From: DATBDM01 sp034664425
Lineage (GTDB): Bacteria; Actinomycetota; Thermoleophilia; Solirubrobacterales; Solirubrobacteraceae
Assembly: GCA_034664425.1 (NCBI GenBank)
Contig: JAXDHR010000149.1
Coordinates: 1-64,000 of the forward strand
Reading direction: 5' to 3'
Length of the DNA stretch: 64,000 bases
Under the pieces are notes generated by a model. The model was given only the letters and a program-made list of their open reading frames with translations. It was not told the DNA's origin and made no database searches. Positions 1 through 8,219 of this stretch are shown here, in pieces (positions within the stretch are counted from its first letter, which is position 1; each line of letters opens with the position of its first letter). Position numbers and translations under genes: made by a program.

Positions 1-66
1 GAGCTCTCCCAGGACGAGCTCGACGCCATCTCCGAGGCCGCCGGGCTCGCACCCCAGCGCGCGTAG
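1..66 (+). CDS. C-terminal fragment of an unidentified protein
   Basis: An open frame enters from the left edge and ends at TAG (64-66). Only 21 residues are visible, a short acidic and Ala-rich helix-like tail reading LSQDELDAISEAAG near the end. Some aldo/keto reductases end in a similar way, but that is too little to assign a family. The fragment runs in the same direction as the Ku gene, which starts 70 bases later. Confidence 0.45.
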   Translation, partial: ELSQDELDAISEAAGLAPQRA

Positions 67-136
67 CGCTCCCCGTCCGCCGCAATCCGGCGTGCGTGCG
101 TTGATCGCATGCACGCCGGGGTACGACAATGCGCCT

Positions 137-1003
137 ATGCCCCGATCGATCTGGAGCGGCGCGATCTCCTTCGGACTGGTGAACGTGCCGGTCAAGCTGT
201 ACTCGGCCGTCTCGCGCAAGACCGTCCGGTTCCACCAGCTGAGCGGCAAGACCGGCACTCGGATCCAGCAGAAGCGCGTCGACCCGAGCACGGGCGACGA
301 GGTCGCCTTCGACGACATCGTCAAGGGCTACGAGCTCACGAAGGAGTCCTACGTCGTCGTCACGCCCGACGAGCTCGACGCGCTCGACCCCGAGCGCACC
401 CGCACGATCGACATCGAGGACTTCGTCGACCAGGCGGAGATCGACCCCGTCTACTACGACCACCCGTACTACCTGGCGCCCGACAAGGGCGCCGGCAAGG
501 CATACCGGCTGCTGCTCGACGCGATGCGCGAGTCCGGCAAGGTGGCGATCGCCCGCGTCGTGCTGCGCTCCAAGGAGCAGCTCGTCGCCATCCGCCCGGC
601 CGGCAACGCGCTGATGATGGAGACGATGGTCTTCCACGACGAGGTGGTCCCGGCGGACTCGATCGACGAGCTGCCCGAGGAGGCCGACGCCAAGACCTCC
701 GACCGGGAGCTGAAGATGGCGCAGCAGCTGATCGACTCGCTGTCGTCGGAGTTCGAGCCCGAGCGCTACCACGACGAGTACCGCGAGAAGGTGCTCGACC
801 TGATCGAGCGCAAGGCCCAGGGCGAGGAGATCGCGACCCAGCCCGAGGCCCCGGAGCCCGCGCGCGTGCCGGATCTGATGGCGGCGCTCGAGGCGAGCCT
901 GGCCGCGGTCAAGGACGACGGGGCGGGGGAGAAGAAGACCTCCTCCTCGAAGTCCTCCGGCGACGGCTCCAAGAAGAAGAAGCCGGCCGCCTCGAAGTCC
1001 TGA
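137..1003 (+). CDS. ku: Ku protein, bacterial non-homologous end joining
   Basis: Bacterial Ku forms a homodimeric ring on DNA double-strand ends and recruits LigD-type polymerase and ligase activities. The 288-residue product begins with the family hallmark MPRSIWSGAISFGLVNVPVK, followed by the Ku core to about residue 235. The length is typical for actinobacterial Ku. The last 25 or so residues are rich in Lys and Ser (KKTSSSKSSGDGSKKKK), like the basic tails known in other bacterial Ku proteins to aid DNA binding. I chose ATG at 137 because the conserved N-terminus begins there; an in-frame GTG at 92 would add 15 non-conserved residues. A stand-alone LigD-type polymerase lies 7 kb downstream. 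No ATP-dependent ligase gene is visible in the window. Confidence 0.95.
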   Translation: MPRSIWSGAISFGLVNVPVKLYSAVSRKTVRFHQLSGKTGTRIQQKRVDPSTGDEVAFDDIVKGYELTKESYVVVTPDELDALDPERTRTIDIEDFVDQAEIDPVYYDHPYYLAPDKGAGKAYRLLLDAMRESGKVAIARVVLRSKEQLVAIRPAGNALMMETMVFHDEVVPADSIDELPEEADAKTSDRELKMAQQLIDSLSSEFEPERYHDEYREKVLDLIERKAQGEEIATQPEAPEPARVPDLMAALEASLAAVKDDGAGEKKTSSSKSSGDGSKKKKPAASKS

Positions 1004-1010
1004 GCGGACG

Positions 1011-1388
1011 CTACCGGTCGATCTCGAACCAGATGCGGGTGCCGGGGTCGGCGCCCTCGACGCCCCAGCGGTCCGCGAGCTCCGCGACCAGGAACAGGCC
1101 CCAGCCCGACGCGCGGGCGGGATCCGGCTCGGGCGCGCGCGGCTCGAAGCCGCGGCCGCGGTCGAGGACCTCGATCCGCACTCGGCCGTCGCCCGCGTCG
1201 ATCACGAGGCGGATCGGAGCGCCGGCATCGATGCCGGCGTGCCGGACGGCGTTGGTGACCAGCTCGGAGACGAGCAGGCGCACGTCGCGCAGCCGGGGCG
1301 CGGGCAACTCGTCGCCGACGTGGTCGAGCGCCCGTCGTGCCGCGGCGGCCGCATCCACGCTGCTGGCGAGCTCCAGCTCCACGATCAC
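1011..1388 (-). CDS. RsbW-like anti-sigma factor serine kinase (HATPase_c)
   Basis: This 125-residue GHKL-type ATPase is about the size of RsbW/SpoIIAB. The N-box is LLVSELVTNAVRHA, the G1 box is DRGRGF, and the G2 region is ASGWGLFLV. Family members bind and hold a SigB/SigF-type sigma factor, and phosphorylate a STAS antagonist on Ser. Matching partners are nearby: a sigma factor at 2.8-3.6 kb, a STAS protein at 5.5 kb and a PP2C phosphatase at 15.7-17.9 kb. The start is GTG at 1388. The gene is convergent with ku, seven bases from its stop. The family is clear; that it pairs with these particular neighbours is inference. Confidence 0.85.
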   Translation of the reverse strand: MIVELELASSVDAAAAARRALDHVGDELPAPRLRDVRLLVSELVTNAVRHAGIDAGAPIRLVIDAGDGRVRIEVLDRGRGFEPRAPEPDPARASGWGLFLVAELADRWGVEGADPGTRIWFEIDR

Positions 1389-1492
1389 CTGGAGTCGCTT
1401 GCGTCGTCGAACATCTGACCCCCGGTTTGTCCGCAGCGCCAGACGCCAAACTCGGCCGTGTCCGGAGATCGCCGTCGGGGGAGACTCGTCGC

Positions 1493-2551
1493 ATGCCTCG
1501 CCTGCGCCGGTCTGACTGCTCGGGGCCGGGCATCACGCGCCGGCGCCAGGGCCGCGGGTTCAGCTACTTCGACGCGGACGGCGCGCGCATCGAGGACCCC
1601 GAGGTGCTCACCCGGATCGGCTCGCTGGGGATCCCTCCCGCCTGGAAGGAGGTGTGGATCTGCTCATCCGAGCGCGGGCACCTGCAGGCGACGGGCGTCG
1701 ATGCGGCCGGCCGCAAGCAGTACCTCTACCACCCGGAATGGCGACGACGGCGCGACCTCGAGAAGTTCCGCGACATGATCGCCTTCGCGCACGACCTCCC
1801 CGCGCTGCGCGAGCGCGTCGCCGCCGACCTCGCCGCAGGCGAGGAACCGACACGCGAGCGGGTGCTCGCCTGCGCGGTGCGCCTGCTCGACCGCGGCTTC
1901 TTCCGCATCGGCACGGAGGAGTACACCGTCCAGAACGAGACCTACGGGCTGGCGACGATGCACAAGTCGCACGTGACCCTCGAGGACGGCGGCACGATGG
2001 TCTTCGACTACCCCGCGAAGAGCGGCAAGCGCCGTATCCAGGCCGTCGTCGACCCGCTCGCCGCCGATCTCGTCGAGCGCCTGAAGCGCCGGCGCGGCGG
2101 CTCCCCCGAGCTGCTCGCCTACAAGGACGGTCGCCAGTGGCGCGACGTCAAGTCCGACGAGATCAACGCCTACCTCAAGGAGGCCACGGGCGGCGATCAC
2201 TCCGCCAAGGACTTCCGCACATGGAACGCCACCGTGCTCGCTGCGATGGCCCTCGCCGTCTCGGGGGAGGTCGCCCGCTCCCAGAACGGCCGCAAGCGCG
2301 CCATGACCCGCGCCGTCAAGGAGGTCTCGCACTATTTGGGCAACACGCCCGCGGTCTGCCGCGCCTCCTACATCGACCCGCGGGTGTTCGACGCGTACCG
2401 CGGCGGGCTGATCATCCGCCCGGCGATGGAGGAGGCCGCCGACACCCACGTCGGCGAGCTGCCCAACCACCACCGGGCAGTCGAGGAGGCGGTGCTCGAC
2501 CTGCTCGACGAGCGCGTGCGCGCGCCCGGCGTCGAGCGGATCGCCGCCTGA
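1493..2551 (+). CDS. DNA topoisomerase IB (poxvirus/eukaryote-type)
   Basis: Type IB topoisomerases relax supercoils through a transient 3'-phosphotyrosyl nick. The 352-residue product has the bacterial TopIB layout. An N-terminal DNA-binding segment begins GPGITRRRQGRGF and contains GIPPAWKEVWI. The catalytic domain carries K179 in KSGKRR, R242 in KDFRTWNATV and the nucleophile Tyr293 in NTPAVCRASYIDP. ATG 1493 was chosen because a GGGGGAG Shine-Dalgarno sits 9 bases upstream and homology starts just after it; the frame is open further upstream without conserved sequence. It is divergent from the RsbW-like gene. Confidence 0.93.
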   Translation: MPRLRRSDCSGPGITRRRQGRGFSYFDADGARIEDPEVLTRIGSLGIPPAWKEVWICSSERGHLQATGVDAAGRKQYLYHPEWRRRRDLEKFRDMIAFAHDLPALRERVAADLAAGEEPTRERVLACAVRLLDRGFFRIGTEEYTVQNETYGLATMHKSHVTLEDGGTMVFDYPAKSGKRRIQAVVDPLAADLVERLKRRRGGSPELLAYKDGRQWRDVKSDEINAYLKEATGGDHSAKDFRTWNATVLAAMALAVSGEVARSQNGRKRAMTRAVKEVSHYLGNTPAVCRASYIDPRVFDAYRGGLIIRPAMEEAADTHVGELPNHHRAVEEAVLDLLDERVRAPGVERIAA

Positions 2552-2554
2552 GTG

Positions 2555-2758
2555 CTAGGCGGGGTCGGGCTCGGTCGGGACGTCCGGGCCGACGGGCCCC
2601 GCCGGCTGCGGATCGTCGGGCCCCGGCGTCGTCGGCGGCTCGGCGGGCGTCGAGGGGACGTCGTGGTCGGGCGTCGGGGCGGCCGGCACGGTCGGGCTCT
2701 CGGGCACGACGGGCTGTGCCGGATCGGCGGGCGTGGTGGGGATCTCGAGGGTCGCCAT
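2555..2758 (-). CDS. Small proline-rich protein, function unknown
   Basis: A 67-residue reading frame lies 17 bases downstream of the sigma-factor gene on the same strand. It is mostly Pro, Ala, Thr, Asp and Glu (for example PTTPGPDDPQPAG), with no signal peptide or membrane segment. Similar short, acidic, Pro-rich ORFs can arise by chance in GC-rich DNA, and the Shine-Dalgarno is weak. Its position as the last gene of the sigma transcription unit is the main argument for it. I do not recognise a family. Confidence 0.35.
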   Translation of the reverse strand: MATLEIPTTPADPAQPVVPESPTVPAAPTPDHDVPSTPAEPPTTPGPDDPQPAGPVGPDVPTEPDPA

Positions 2759-2775
2759 GGCCCGCGCCTACCCGA

Positions 2776-3603
2776 TCAGTCGACCTTCAGCCCGGACCCG
2801 TACGCGTAGAGCCGCTCGAGCGAGGAGCGGATGATACGCGAGACGTGCATCTGCGAGCAGCCGACCCGCTCGGCGATCTCGGACTGCAGGAGGTCCTCCT
2901 GGAAGCGCAGGCGCAGGATCTCGCGGGCGCGGTCGTCGAGGATCCCCGAGAGGTGCTCGACCGTCACGCCGGCCTCGACGCGGTCGTACTCGATGTCGTC
3001 GTGGCCGATCAGGTCGCCGGTGCTGGCCGAGCCCTCCTCCTCGTCGTGCACGGGGGCGTCGAGCGAGCGCACGGAGCGTCCTTCGGTGGCCTGCAGCGCC
3101 TCGACGACCTCCTCGGGCGAGCGCTCGAGGCGCGCGGCCAGGTCGGTGACGGTCGGGGACCGGCCCAGCTCGGCCCACAGCTTCTCGCGGGCGTCCTCGA
3201 CCGAGAGGCAGAGCTCCTGGAGGTCGCGCGCCGGGCGCACGTCCCAGGTGGAGTCCCGGAAGTAGCGGCGCAGCTCGCCGAGGATGGTCGGGACGGCGTA
3301 GGAGGAGAACGCGAGCCCGCGCTCCGGGTCCCAGCGGTCGACGGCCTTGACGAGGCCGACGGAGGCCACCTGAACGAGGTCGTCGAGCGGCTCCGACGCG
3401 CGCCGGTAGCGCAGCGCAAGGCTGCGTGCGAGCGGCATGTAGCGCTCGATCAGGACCGTGCGAGCGTGACCGTCGCCCGCGCGGTGGGCATGCATCAGCC
3501 GCTGGTCCTCGCGCTGCCGCTTGACTCGGTCGTGGGCGCCGCCCTTGCGCGGGGTGGCGCGGACGGGGGCCGCCGGAGCGGCTGCGGGAGCAGGGTTCGT
3601 CAC
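2776..3603 (-). CDS. SigB/SigF/SigG-family RNA polymerase sigma factor
   Basis: The 275-residue product is a group 3 sigma-70 factor. Region 2 includes LDDLVQVASVGLVKAVDRWD and FSSYAVPTILGELRRYFRD. Region 3 follows, and region 4 carries the helix-turn-helix QSEIAERVGCSQMHVSRIIR. The first 25 or so residues are Ala/Pro-rich and non-conserved. Such factors direct general stress or differentiation regulons and are held by RsbW-type kinases, one of which is encoded at 1.0-1.4 kb. The start is GTG at 3603. The gene is divergent from the FAD oxidoreductase, with about 170 bases between starts. Confidence 0.93.
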   Translation of the reverse strand: MTNPAPAAAPAAPVRATPRKGGAHDRVKRQREDQRLMHAHRAGDGHARTVLIERYMPLARSLALRYRRASEPLDDLVQVASVGLVKAVDRWDPERGLAFSSYAVPTILGELRRYFRDSTWDVRPARDLQELCLSVEDAREKLWAELGRSPTVTDLAARLERSPEEVVEALQATEGRSVRSLDAPVHDEEEGSASTGDLIGHDDIEYDRVEAGVTVEHLSGILDDRAREILRLRFQEDLLQSEIAERVGCSQMHVSRIIRSSLERLYAYGSGLKVD

Positions 3604-3773
3604 ACCAGGACGCGTACCCGAGGGCGGCGGCGTCTCAAGGCTTGCGCGCGCTTGCCCTGTCCGAGATCGAACCCCAGCGTCTCACGACGAGCGCGAAGGC
3701 GCCGAAATCGCCGCAGGGCCTCGAATTCGGCGCCCTGATCGGGATCCGCGGGCCGCGGGTATGCCCACGGCCA

Positions 3774-5357
3774 GTGGCCGACGCGATCGTCATCGGAGCG
3801 GGGCACAACGGCCTCGTCGCGGCCAACCTGCTCGCCGACGCGGGCCGTGAGGTGCTCGTGCTCGAGGAGCAGCCCGAGCCCGGTGGCGCGGTGCGCAGCG
3901 GCGAGGTGACGCTGCCCGGCTACCGCCATGACCGCTTCTCGTCGTTCTACCCGCTCGGCGTCGCTTCGCCGGTCATGCGGTCGATGGAGCTCGAGCGCTT
4001 CGGGGTGCGCTGGCGGCGGCACCCGATCGCCGTCGCACACCCGGGTCCCGATGGGCTCGCCGCCTACGTGAGCGGCGACCCCGACGAGACGCGGGCGAGC
4101 CTCGACGCCTTCGCGGCGGGCGACGGCGACCGTTTCGCCCGCTGGATGGAGTACTGGCACCGGGTCGGGCCGCGGTTGCTCGACGCGCTGTTCTCGCCGT
4201 TCCCGCCCCTGCGCGGCGGCGCGCGGCTCGCCGCGGTGCTGGGGCCCCGCGGCCTGCTCGAGTTCGGGCGCCTGGGGATGCTCTCGGTGCGCCGCTTCGG
4301 CGAGGAGGAGTTCCGTGGCGAGGGGGCGCGCCGGCTGTTCGCGGGCAACGCGCTTCATGCCGACTTCATGCCGGAGTCGCCCGGCAGCGCGGTCTACGGG
4401 CTCGTCCTGTGCGGGCTCGCGGCCGAGCACGGCTACCCGATCCCCGAGGGCGGCGGCGGCGCGATCACCGACGCGCTGGTTCGCCGCCTCGGAGCACGCG
4501 CGCGGCTCGAGTGCGGGGTCCGCGTCGAGCGCATCCTGGTACGCGGAGGCCGTGCGGCCGCGGTTCGGACCGCCGACGGGCGCGAGCTCGAGGCGGACGC
4601 GATCGTCGGCGCGATCGACGCGCCGCAGCTGCTCGGCGAGCTCGTCGGCGCCGAGCGGCTGCCCGAGACGACGCGCCGGGGCCTCGAGCGCTTCCAGTGG
4701 GACAACTCGACGGTCAAGCTCGACTTCGCCCTCTCGGGGCCGATCCCGTGGACGGCGCCGGGCACCGAGCGCGCCGGCACCGTCCACGTGGCCGACTCCG
4801 TCGACGCACTGACCGAGGCGACGGCGCAGCTCTCGCGCGGCCTCGTCCCGCGGCGCCCGTTCCTCGTCGCCGGCCAGTACACGCGCGCCGACCCGACGCG
4901 GGCGCCGGCCGGCGCCGAGGTATTCTGGGCCTATACGCACGTCCCGCGCGAGGTGCGCGGCGACGCCGGGGCGGACGGGCTGACCGGATCCTGGGACGCG
5001 CGCGAGGCCGAGCTGATCGGCGAGCGGATGACCGACGAGGTGGAGCGGCTCGCGCCCGGCTTCCGCGCACTCGTGCGCGACCGCCGGATCACGACGCCGC
5101 ACGAGCTGCAGGAGCAGGATCGCTCGCTGGACCGCGGCTCCATCAACGGCGGCACTGCGCAGCTGTGGCAGCAGCTGGTGTGGCGCCCGACCCCCGGCCT
5201 CGCCCGGCCCGAGACCGCGGTTCCCGGGCTCTACCTGGGGTCCTCCTCGGCGCATCCGGGGGGCGGCGTCCACGGCGCCGCGGGCGCCAACGCGGCGCGC
5301 GCGGTACTGCGCACCCGTCGGCTGGACATGCTGCGGCGGCCCCTCATACGCCGGTAG
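3774..5357 (+). CDS. Phytoene-desaturase-like FAD-dependent oxidoreductase
   Basis: The 527-residue enzyme belongs to the COG1233 phytoene dehydrogenase-related group. It opens with a Rossmann dinucleotide motif (DAIVIGAGHNGLVAANLL), followed by the second FAD element LVLEEQPEPGGAVRSGE. The C-terminal FAD-binding region reads VPGLYLGSSSAHPGGGVHGA. Members desaturate or isomerise carotenoids, prenyl lipids or other hydrophobic substrates. No carotenoid genes are adjacent, so the substrate is unknown. I chose GTG at 3774 because the FAD motif starts a few residues later; an upstream start at 3642 would add 44 residues unlike the family. Confidence 0.85.
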   Translation: MADAIVIGAGHNGLVAANLLADAGREVLVLEEQPEPGGAVRSGEVTLPGYRHDRFSSFYPLGVASPVMRSMELERFGVRWRRHPIAVAHPGPDGLAAYVSGDPDETRASLDAFAAGDGDRFARWMEYWHRVGPRLLDALFSPFPPLRGGARLAAVLGPRGLLEFGRLGMLSVRRFGEEEFRGEGARRLFAGNALHADFMPESPGSAVYGLVLCGLAAEHGYPIPEGGGGAITDALVRRLGARARLECGVRVERILVRGGRAAAVRTADGRELEADAIVGAIDAPQLLGELVGAERLPETTRRGLERFQWDNSTVKLDFALSGPIPWTAPGTERAGTVHVADSVDALTEATAQLSRGLVPRRPFLVAGQYTRADPTRAPAGAEVFWAYTHVPREVRGDAGADGLTGSWDAREAELIGERMTDEVERLAPGFRALVRDRRITTPHELQEQDRSLDRGSINGGTAQLWQQLVWRPTPGLARPETAVPGLYLGSSSAHPGGGVHGAAGANAARAVLRTRRLDMLRRPLIRR

Positions 5358-5495
5358 ACTGCGCTCCGCAGGCAGACGTGGACCGCTCAAGGGCCGCGAC
5401 GGCATGCAGCTCCGGCCAGGCGGACGGTCGGCGCCCTCCGAGACGAGGGGGTGCCCCGGACTCCTTCCTGCGTCAGCCCATACGGAGAGAAGCGC

Positions 5496-5840
5496 GTGAC
5501 CGAACCACTGCCCGAGCCATTTCGCTGCGACGTCGACCCGCTGCAGAGCTGGATTCGCGTGCGGCCGCACGGGGAGCTCGACCTGTCGACCGTCGATCAG
5601 CTCGACAGCACGCTGCGCGAGCTGCGGCAGGCCGGCTCCGACCAGATCGAGCTCGATCTCTCGGCGCTGACCTTCATTGACTCGACCGGCCTGCGGCTCG
5701 TGCTCGCATGGGACGGAGCCGCTCGCCGCGACGGCCTGCGCCTGCGGCTGGTGCCCGGCCGGCCGGCGGTCCAGCGGGTCTTCGAGATCACCGGTGTGGT
5801 CGACCGGCTCCCGTTCGCCCGGGGCGGGGATCTCACGTGA
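5496..5840 (+). CDS. STAS-domain anti-sigma factor antagonist (RsbV/SpoIIAA-like)
   Basis: A 114-residue single STAS domain. The signature IELDLSALTFIDSTGLRLVL contains the phosphorylatable Ser of FIDSTGL. In this family the unphosphorylated form captures RsbW-type kinase and frees the sigma factor; the kinase inactivates it by phosphorylating that Ser and a PP2C phosphatase restores it. GTG at 5496 is supported by GGAGAG six bases upstream; an in-frame start at 5451 lacks such a site. The YbcI-family gene starts 13 bases after this stop, so the two are probably co-transcribed. Confidence 0.9.
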   Translation: MTEPLPEPFRCDVDPLQSWIRVRPHGELDLSTVDQLDSTLRELRQAGSDQIELDLSALTFIDSTGLRLVLAWDGAARRDGLRLRLVPGRPAVQRVFEITGVVDRLPFARGGDLT

Positions 5841-5853
5841 GGTATACGTCCCC

Positions 5854-6267
5854 ATGATGCCCGACCTGCCCGAGCAACCGACCGCCGAGGAGCTGATCAA
5901 CGCCGGCTCGGGTACCGCCGAGCCGGGTCAGGGCCAGCTGCGCACGGCGATCGCCAACGCGCTCGTCGGCCTCAAGAAGCAGTACTACGGCCGCGGGCCG
6001 ACCGCGGCGAAGACCTACATCTGCGACGACTACGTGTTCGTGGTGATGGAGGGCGGCCTGACGCGCAACGAGGAGACGCTGCTCGAGGCGGGACGGGAGG
6101 CGCTCGTGCGCGAGTACCGCCTGTCCTTCCAGGAGGCGGTCACCAACACGATCACCTCGACCGTGGAAGCGCTCGTCGGTCGCCGCGTGATCGGATACCA
6201 CAGCCAGATCGTCTTTCACCCGCATCGCGTGTTCGAGATCTTCGTGCTCGAGCCAGAGGGCGGATGA
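5854..6267 (+). CDS. YbcI/DUF2294-family protein
   Basis: A 137-residue product with the pattern of COG5609 (Bacillus YbcI, DUF2294). It has RTAIANALVGLKKQYYGRGP near the start, then DDYVFVVMEGGLTRNEETLL, and ends VFHPHRVFEIFVLEPE. The biochemical function is not established to my knowledge. There is no signal peptide or membrane segment, so it is presumably cytosolic. The GTGAGG at 5837-5842 lies 11 bases before ATG 5854, inside the end of the STAS gene, which suggests co-translation. Pairing with a STAS antagonist hints at a link to stress signalling, which is inference. Confidence 0.75.
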   Translation: MMPDLPEQPTAEELINAGSGTAEPGQGQLRTAIANALVGLKKQYYGRGPTAAKTYICDDYVFVVMEGGLTRNEETLLEAGREALVREYRLSFQEAVTNTITSTVEALVGRRVIGYHSQIVFHPHRVFEIFVLEPEGG

Positions 6268-6289
6268 CCGACCTCGGCGGCCTCGCGCC

Positions 6290-7318
6290 CTAGATCTGCG
6301 GGTGCGTCGGCGCCGGCTCGCCGTGGGCGTGTTCGCGCAGCGAGCGCAGGTCCTGGGAGCGGCGGTGGAGCTCTCGCGCCGTGTGGACCGCCGTCGCGAG
6401 CTCCTCCGCCATCCGGCGCGGGTCGGCGGGCAGCGCGGCGAGCCGGCTGCCGAGGCCGAGGCGGCGATCGGAGACGCCGCCGCGCGGATGGAGCTGGGCG
6501 ACGTCCTGGGCCTGCGGGTGCGCGCCCGCCTCGTTGGGCACGAACCGCCGCCGCGGCGGGATCAGCCGGACGTTCTTGCGGGCCGGCTGGCCGACCGGCT
6601 CCCCGGTGAGCAGCCACGTCCCGTTGTCCAGGCGCTGCAGCTGCCCGGCCCGCGTGAGCTCCCCGAGCGCGGTCGAGACTGTCGGGCGGCGCGCGCCGAT
6701 CAGCTGCGAGAGCATCCTGTGCGAGAGCGTGAGCGGGATCAGCACCCCCTCGCCGGTCATCCGGCCCCAGCGCTCCGCAAGGTGCCAGAAGAGCGTGAGC
6801 AGCCGCTGGTCGACGCGGTTGAGCTGCGAGATCGCCTGCGTCACGGCGAGGCGCTGCGAGCGCTTGGAGAGGCGCTCGACGATCTGCGACGTGATCTCGG
6901 GGAAGTCCGACAGGTGGTGCGCCATGCGGCGGTCGAGCACGGCCAGCCGCGCCTCGGCGAGGACGTTCCAGCGCACGTCGACGCGAAGGAGCTCCGGGTC
7001 CGGGGAGATCTCCCACGGCCGCAGCACCTCGCCGGGGCCCAGCAGCTCGGTCGAGACGATGTCGGCCGCGAGGACCTCGCGGGCGAGCACGCCGTCGAGC
7101 ATCAGCAGCCCGACGTGGCCGGGATCGGCGACCGTCAGCGACGCGGTGTCCCACGGACCCGGCGCCAGCCGGCGCACGGGCACGAGCAGCCGGCGCCGCG
7201 CCGCCTCGCGCGACTCGCCGTCGAGGAACTGCCCGAGATCGGGGTCGAGGTCGAGCAGCGGCGCCACGCGCTGCGCGGCTCCGGAATCCCGCGGATGCAT
7301 GCGATCGGCGGCGCTCAT
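6290..7318 (-). CDS. Crp/Fnr-type transcription regulator with a long C-terminal extension
   Basis: The 342-residue product has an N-terminal beta-rich region resembling a cyclic-nucleotide-binding fold (LTVADPGHVGLLMLDGVLAR), a connecting helix, and a winged-helix DNA-binding domain with VLIPLTLSHRMLSQLIGARR then PTVSTALGELTRAG. After it comes an unusual tail of about 90 basic and helical residues (RMAEELATAVHTARELHRRS). The family usually has about 230 residues, so this one is long at the C-terminus. Start ATG 7318 is preferred; an in-frame start at 7381 would add 21 non-conserved residues. The canonical cAMP-pocket residues are not evident, so the ligand is unknown. Confidence 0.78.
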   Translation of the reverse strand: MSAADRMHPRDSGAAQRVAPLLDLDPDLGQFLDGESREAARRRLLVPVRRLAPGPWDTASLTVADPGHVGLLMLDGVLAREVLAADIVSTELLGPGEVLRPWEISPDPELLRVDVRWNVLAEARLAVLDRRMAHHLSDFPEITSQIVERLSKRSQRLAVTQAISQLNRVDQRLLTLFWHLAERWGRMTGEGVLIPLTLSHRMLSQLIGARRPTVSTALGELTRAGQLQRLDNGTWLLTGEPVGQPARKNVRLIPPRRRFVPNEAGAHPQAQDVAQLHPRGGVSDRRLGLGSRLAALPADPRRMAEELATAVHTARELHRRSQDLRSLREHAHGEPAPTHPQI

Positions 7319-7421
7319 AGGCTCGAGGACTTCCCTTCGATCACCTCTCCAGGCTAACCTCGGCAGGCCGTTTGCAGGCATCGTCGTGACGGCAGGTCAG
7401 GTCCGTGACGCGGTCCTCGGC

Positions 7422-8168
7422 TCACCGGCTGAGGTCGCGCGCCGCCGTCCCGTCGGCCTGCTGGAGCAGCATTTCGACGCGGGCCAGCACCGTCGAACGC
7501 GCACGGCCCGCGCGCTCGCGGTCGGCGACGGCGCGCAGCTGCACGGCCGAGAGGTCGGGGAGGCGGGCGATCACCTGGCCCGCGTTCAGCGTGTCGTAGC
7601 CCGGCAGCGGATCGCCGTTGCGGGCGGCGCTCCCGTTGGCCGCCGCCGGCTGCGAGCCGCCGGCCCGCTCGCCCGTCATTGCCGCGGCCAACCGCGGGAT
7701 CTCTTCGCGTAGCGCGGCGAGCATGCGCTCCTCCTCCGCGCGATGGCGGCGGGCCAGCGTGACCGTCTCGTCGTCGCCGGCCGCCCGCGCGACCGCCTCG
7801 AGCGCGTCGTAGGTCGCGATCTCGAGTGCCTCCGTCGCGCACTCGTCCTTGGCGTTCTTGAGCAGCTTCTCCGCGCGTGAGCCGCCGCGCAGCATGTCGA
7901 TCGGTCCCTTGCCGAGCGCGAGCGCGTGGCCGATCACGGTCTCGACCAGGCCGATGGCCGCGGTCATGGTGCTCGTGCCGGCGTCGACTGCGGCGAGCCG
8001 CCGCTCGATCGCGCCGGCATGCCGGCGCGTCTCGGAGAGATGGCGCTCCAGCAGTTGCTTGTAGGAGCCGCCCGGCGTCATCGCGATGTGGGCCTGGAGC
8101 GTGGTGATCAGCGCTGCCTCGGTCGCGTGGGCCTCCGCGAGGTAGCGCTCGACGATCGAAGTGGTCAT
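7422..8168 (-). CDS. Ferritin-like DUF892 (YciE/YciF) protein with C-terminal extension
   Basis: The 248-residue product is almost all helical. The N-terminal 160 or so residues match the DUF892/YciF ferritin-like pattern, with HLSETRRHAGAIERRL, KDECATEALEIATYDALEAV and RRHRAEEERMLAALREEIPR supplying acidic and His residues for a possible di-iron site. Such proteins are commonly stress-induced. A low-complexity linker follows, then a helical tail ending near VEMLLQQADGTAARDL. The gene is divergent from the LigD-type polymerase, with 51 bases between starts, so the two may share a promoter region. The start is ATG 8168. Confidence 0.72.
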   Translation of the reverse strand: MTTSIVERYLAEAHATEAALITTLQAHIAMTPGGSYKQLLERHLSETRRHAGAIERRLAAVDAGTSTMTAAIGLVETVIGHALALGKGPIDMLRGGSRAEKLLKNAKDECATEALEIATYDALEAVARAAGDDETVTLARRHRAEEERMLAALREEIPRLAAAMTGERAGGSQPAAANGSAARNGDPLPGYDTLNAGQVIARLPDLSAVQLRAVADRERAGRARSTVLARVEMLLQQADGTAARDLSR

Positions 8169-8219
8169 GGGCTCGGGGCTGCCCGGACCGTCGCGTGCGC
8201 GAACGGGTACCGTCCGCGC

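Noticed and set aside
92..136. Longer Ku start at GTG 92
   Set aside because: The 15 extra residues are not conserved, while the family N-terminus begins at ATG 137.
3642..3773. N-terminal extension of the FAD oxidoreductase
   Set aside because: Forty-four residues upstream of the dinucleotide motif show no family similarity and lie in the divergent promoter region.
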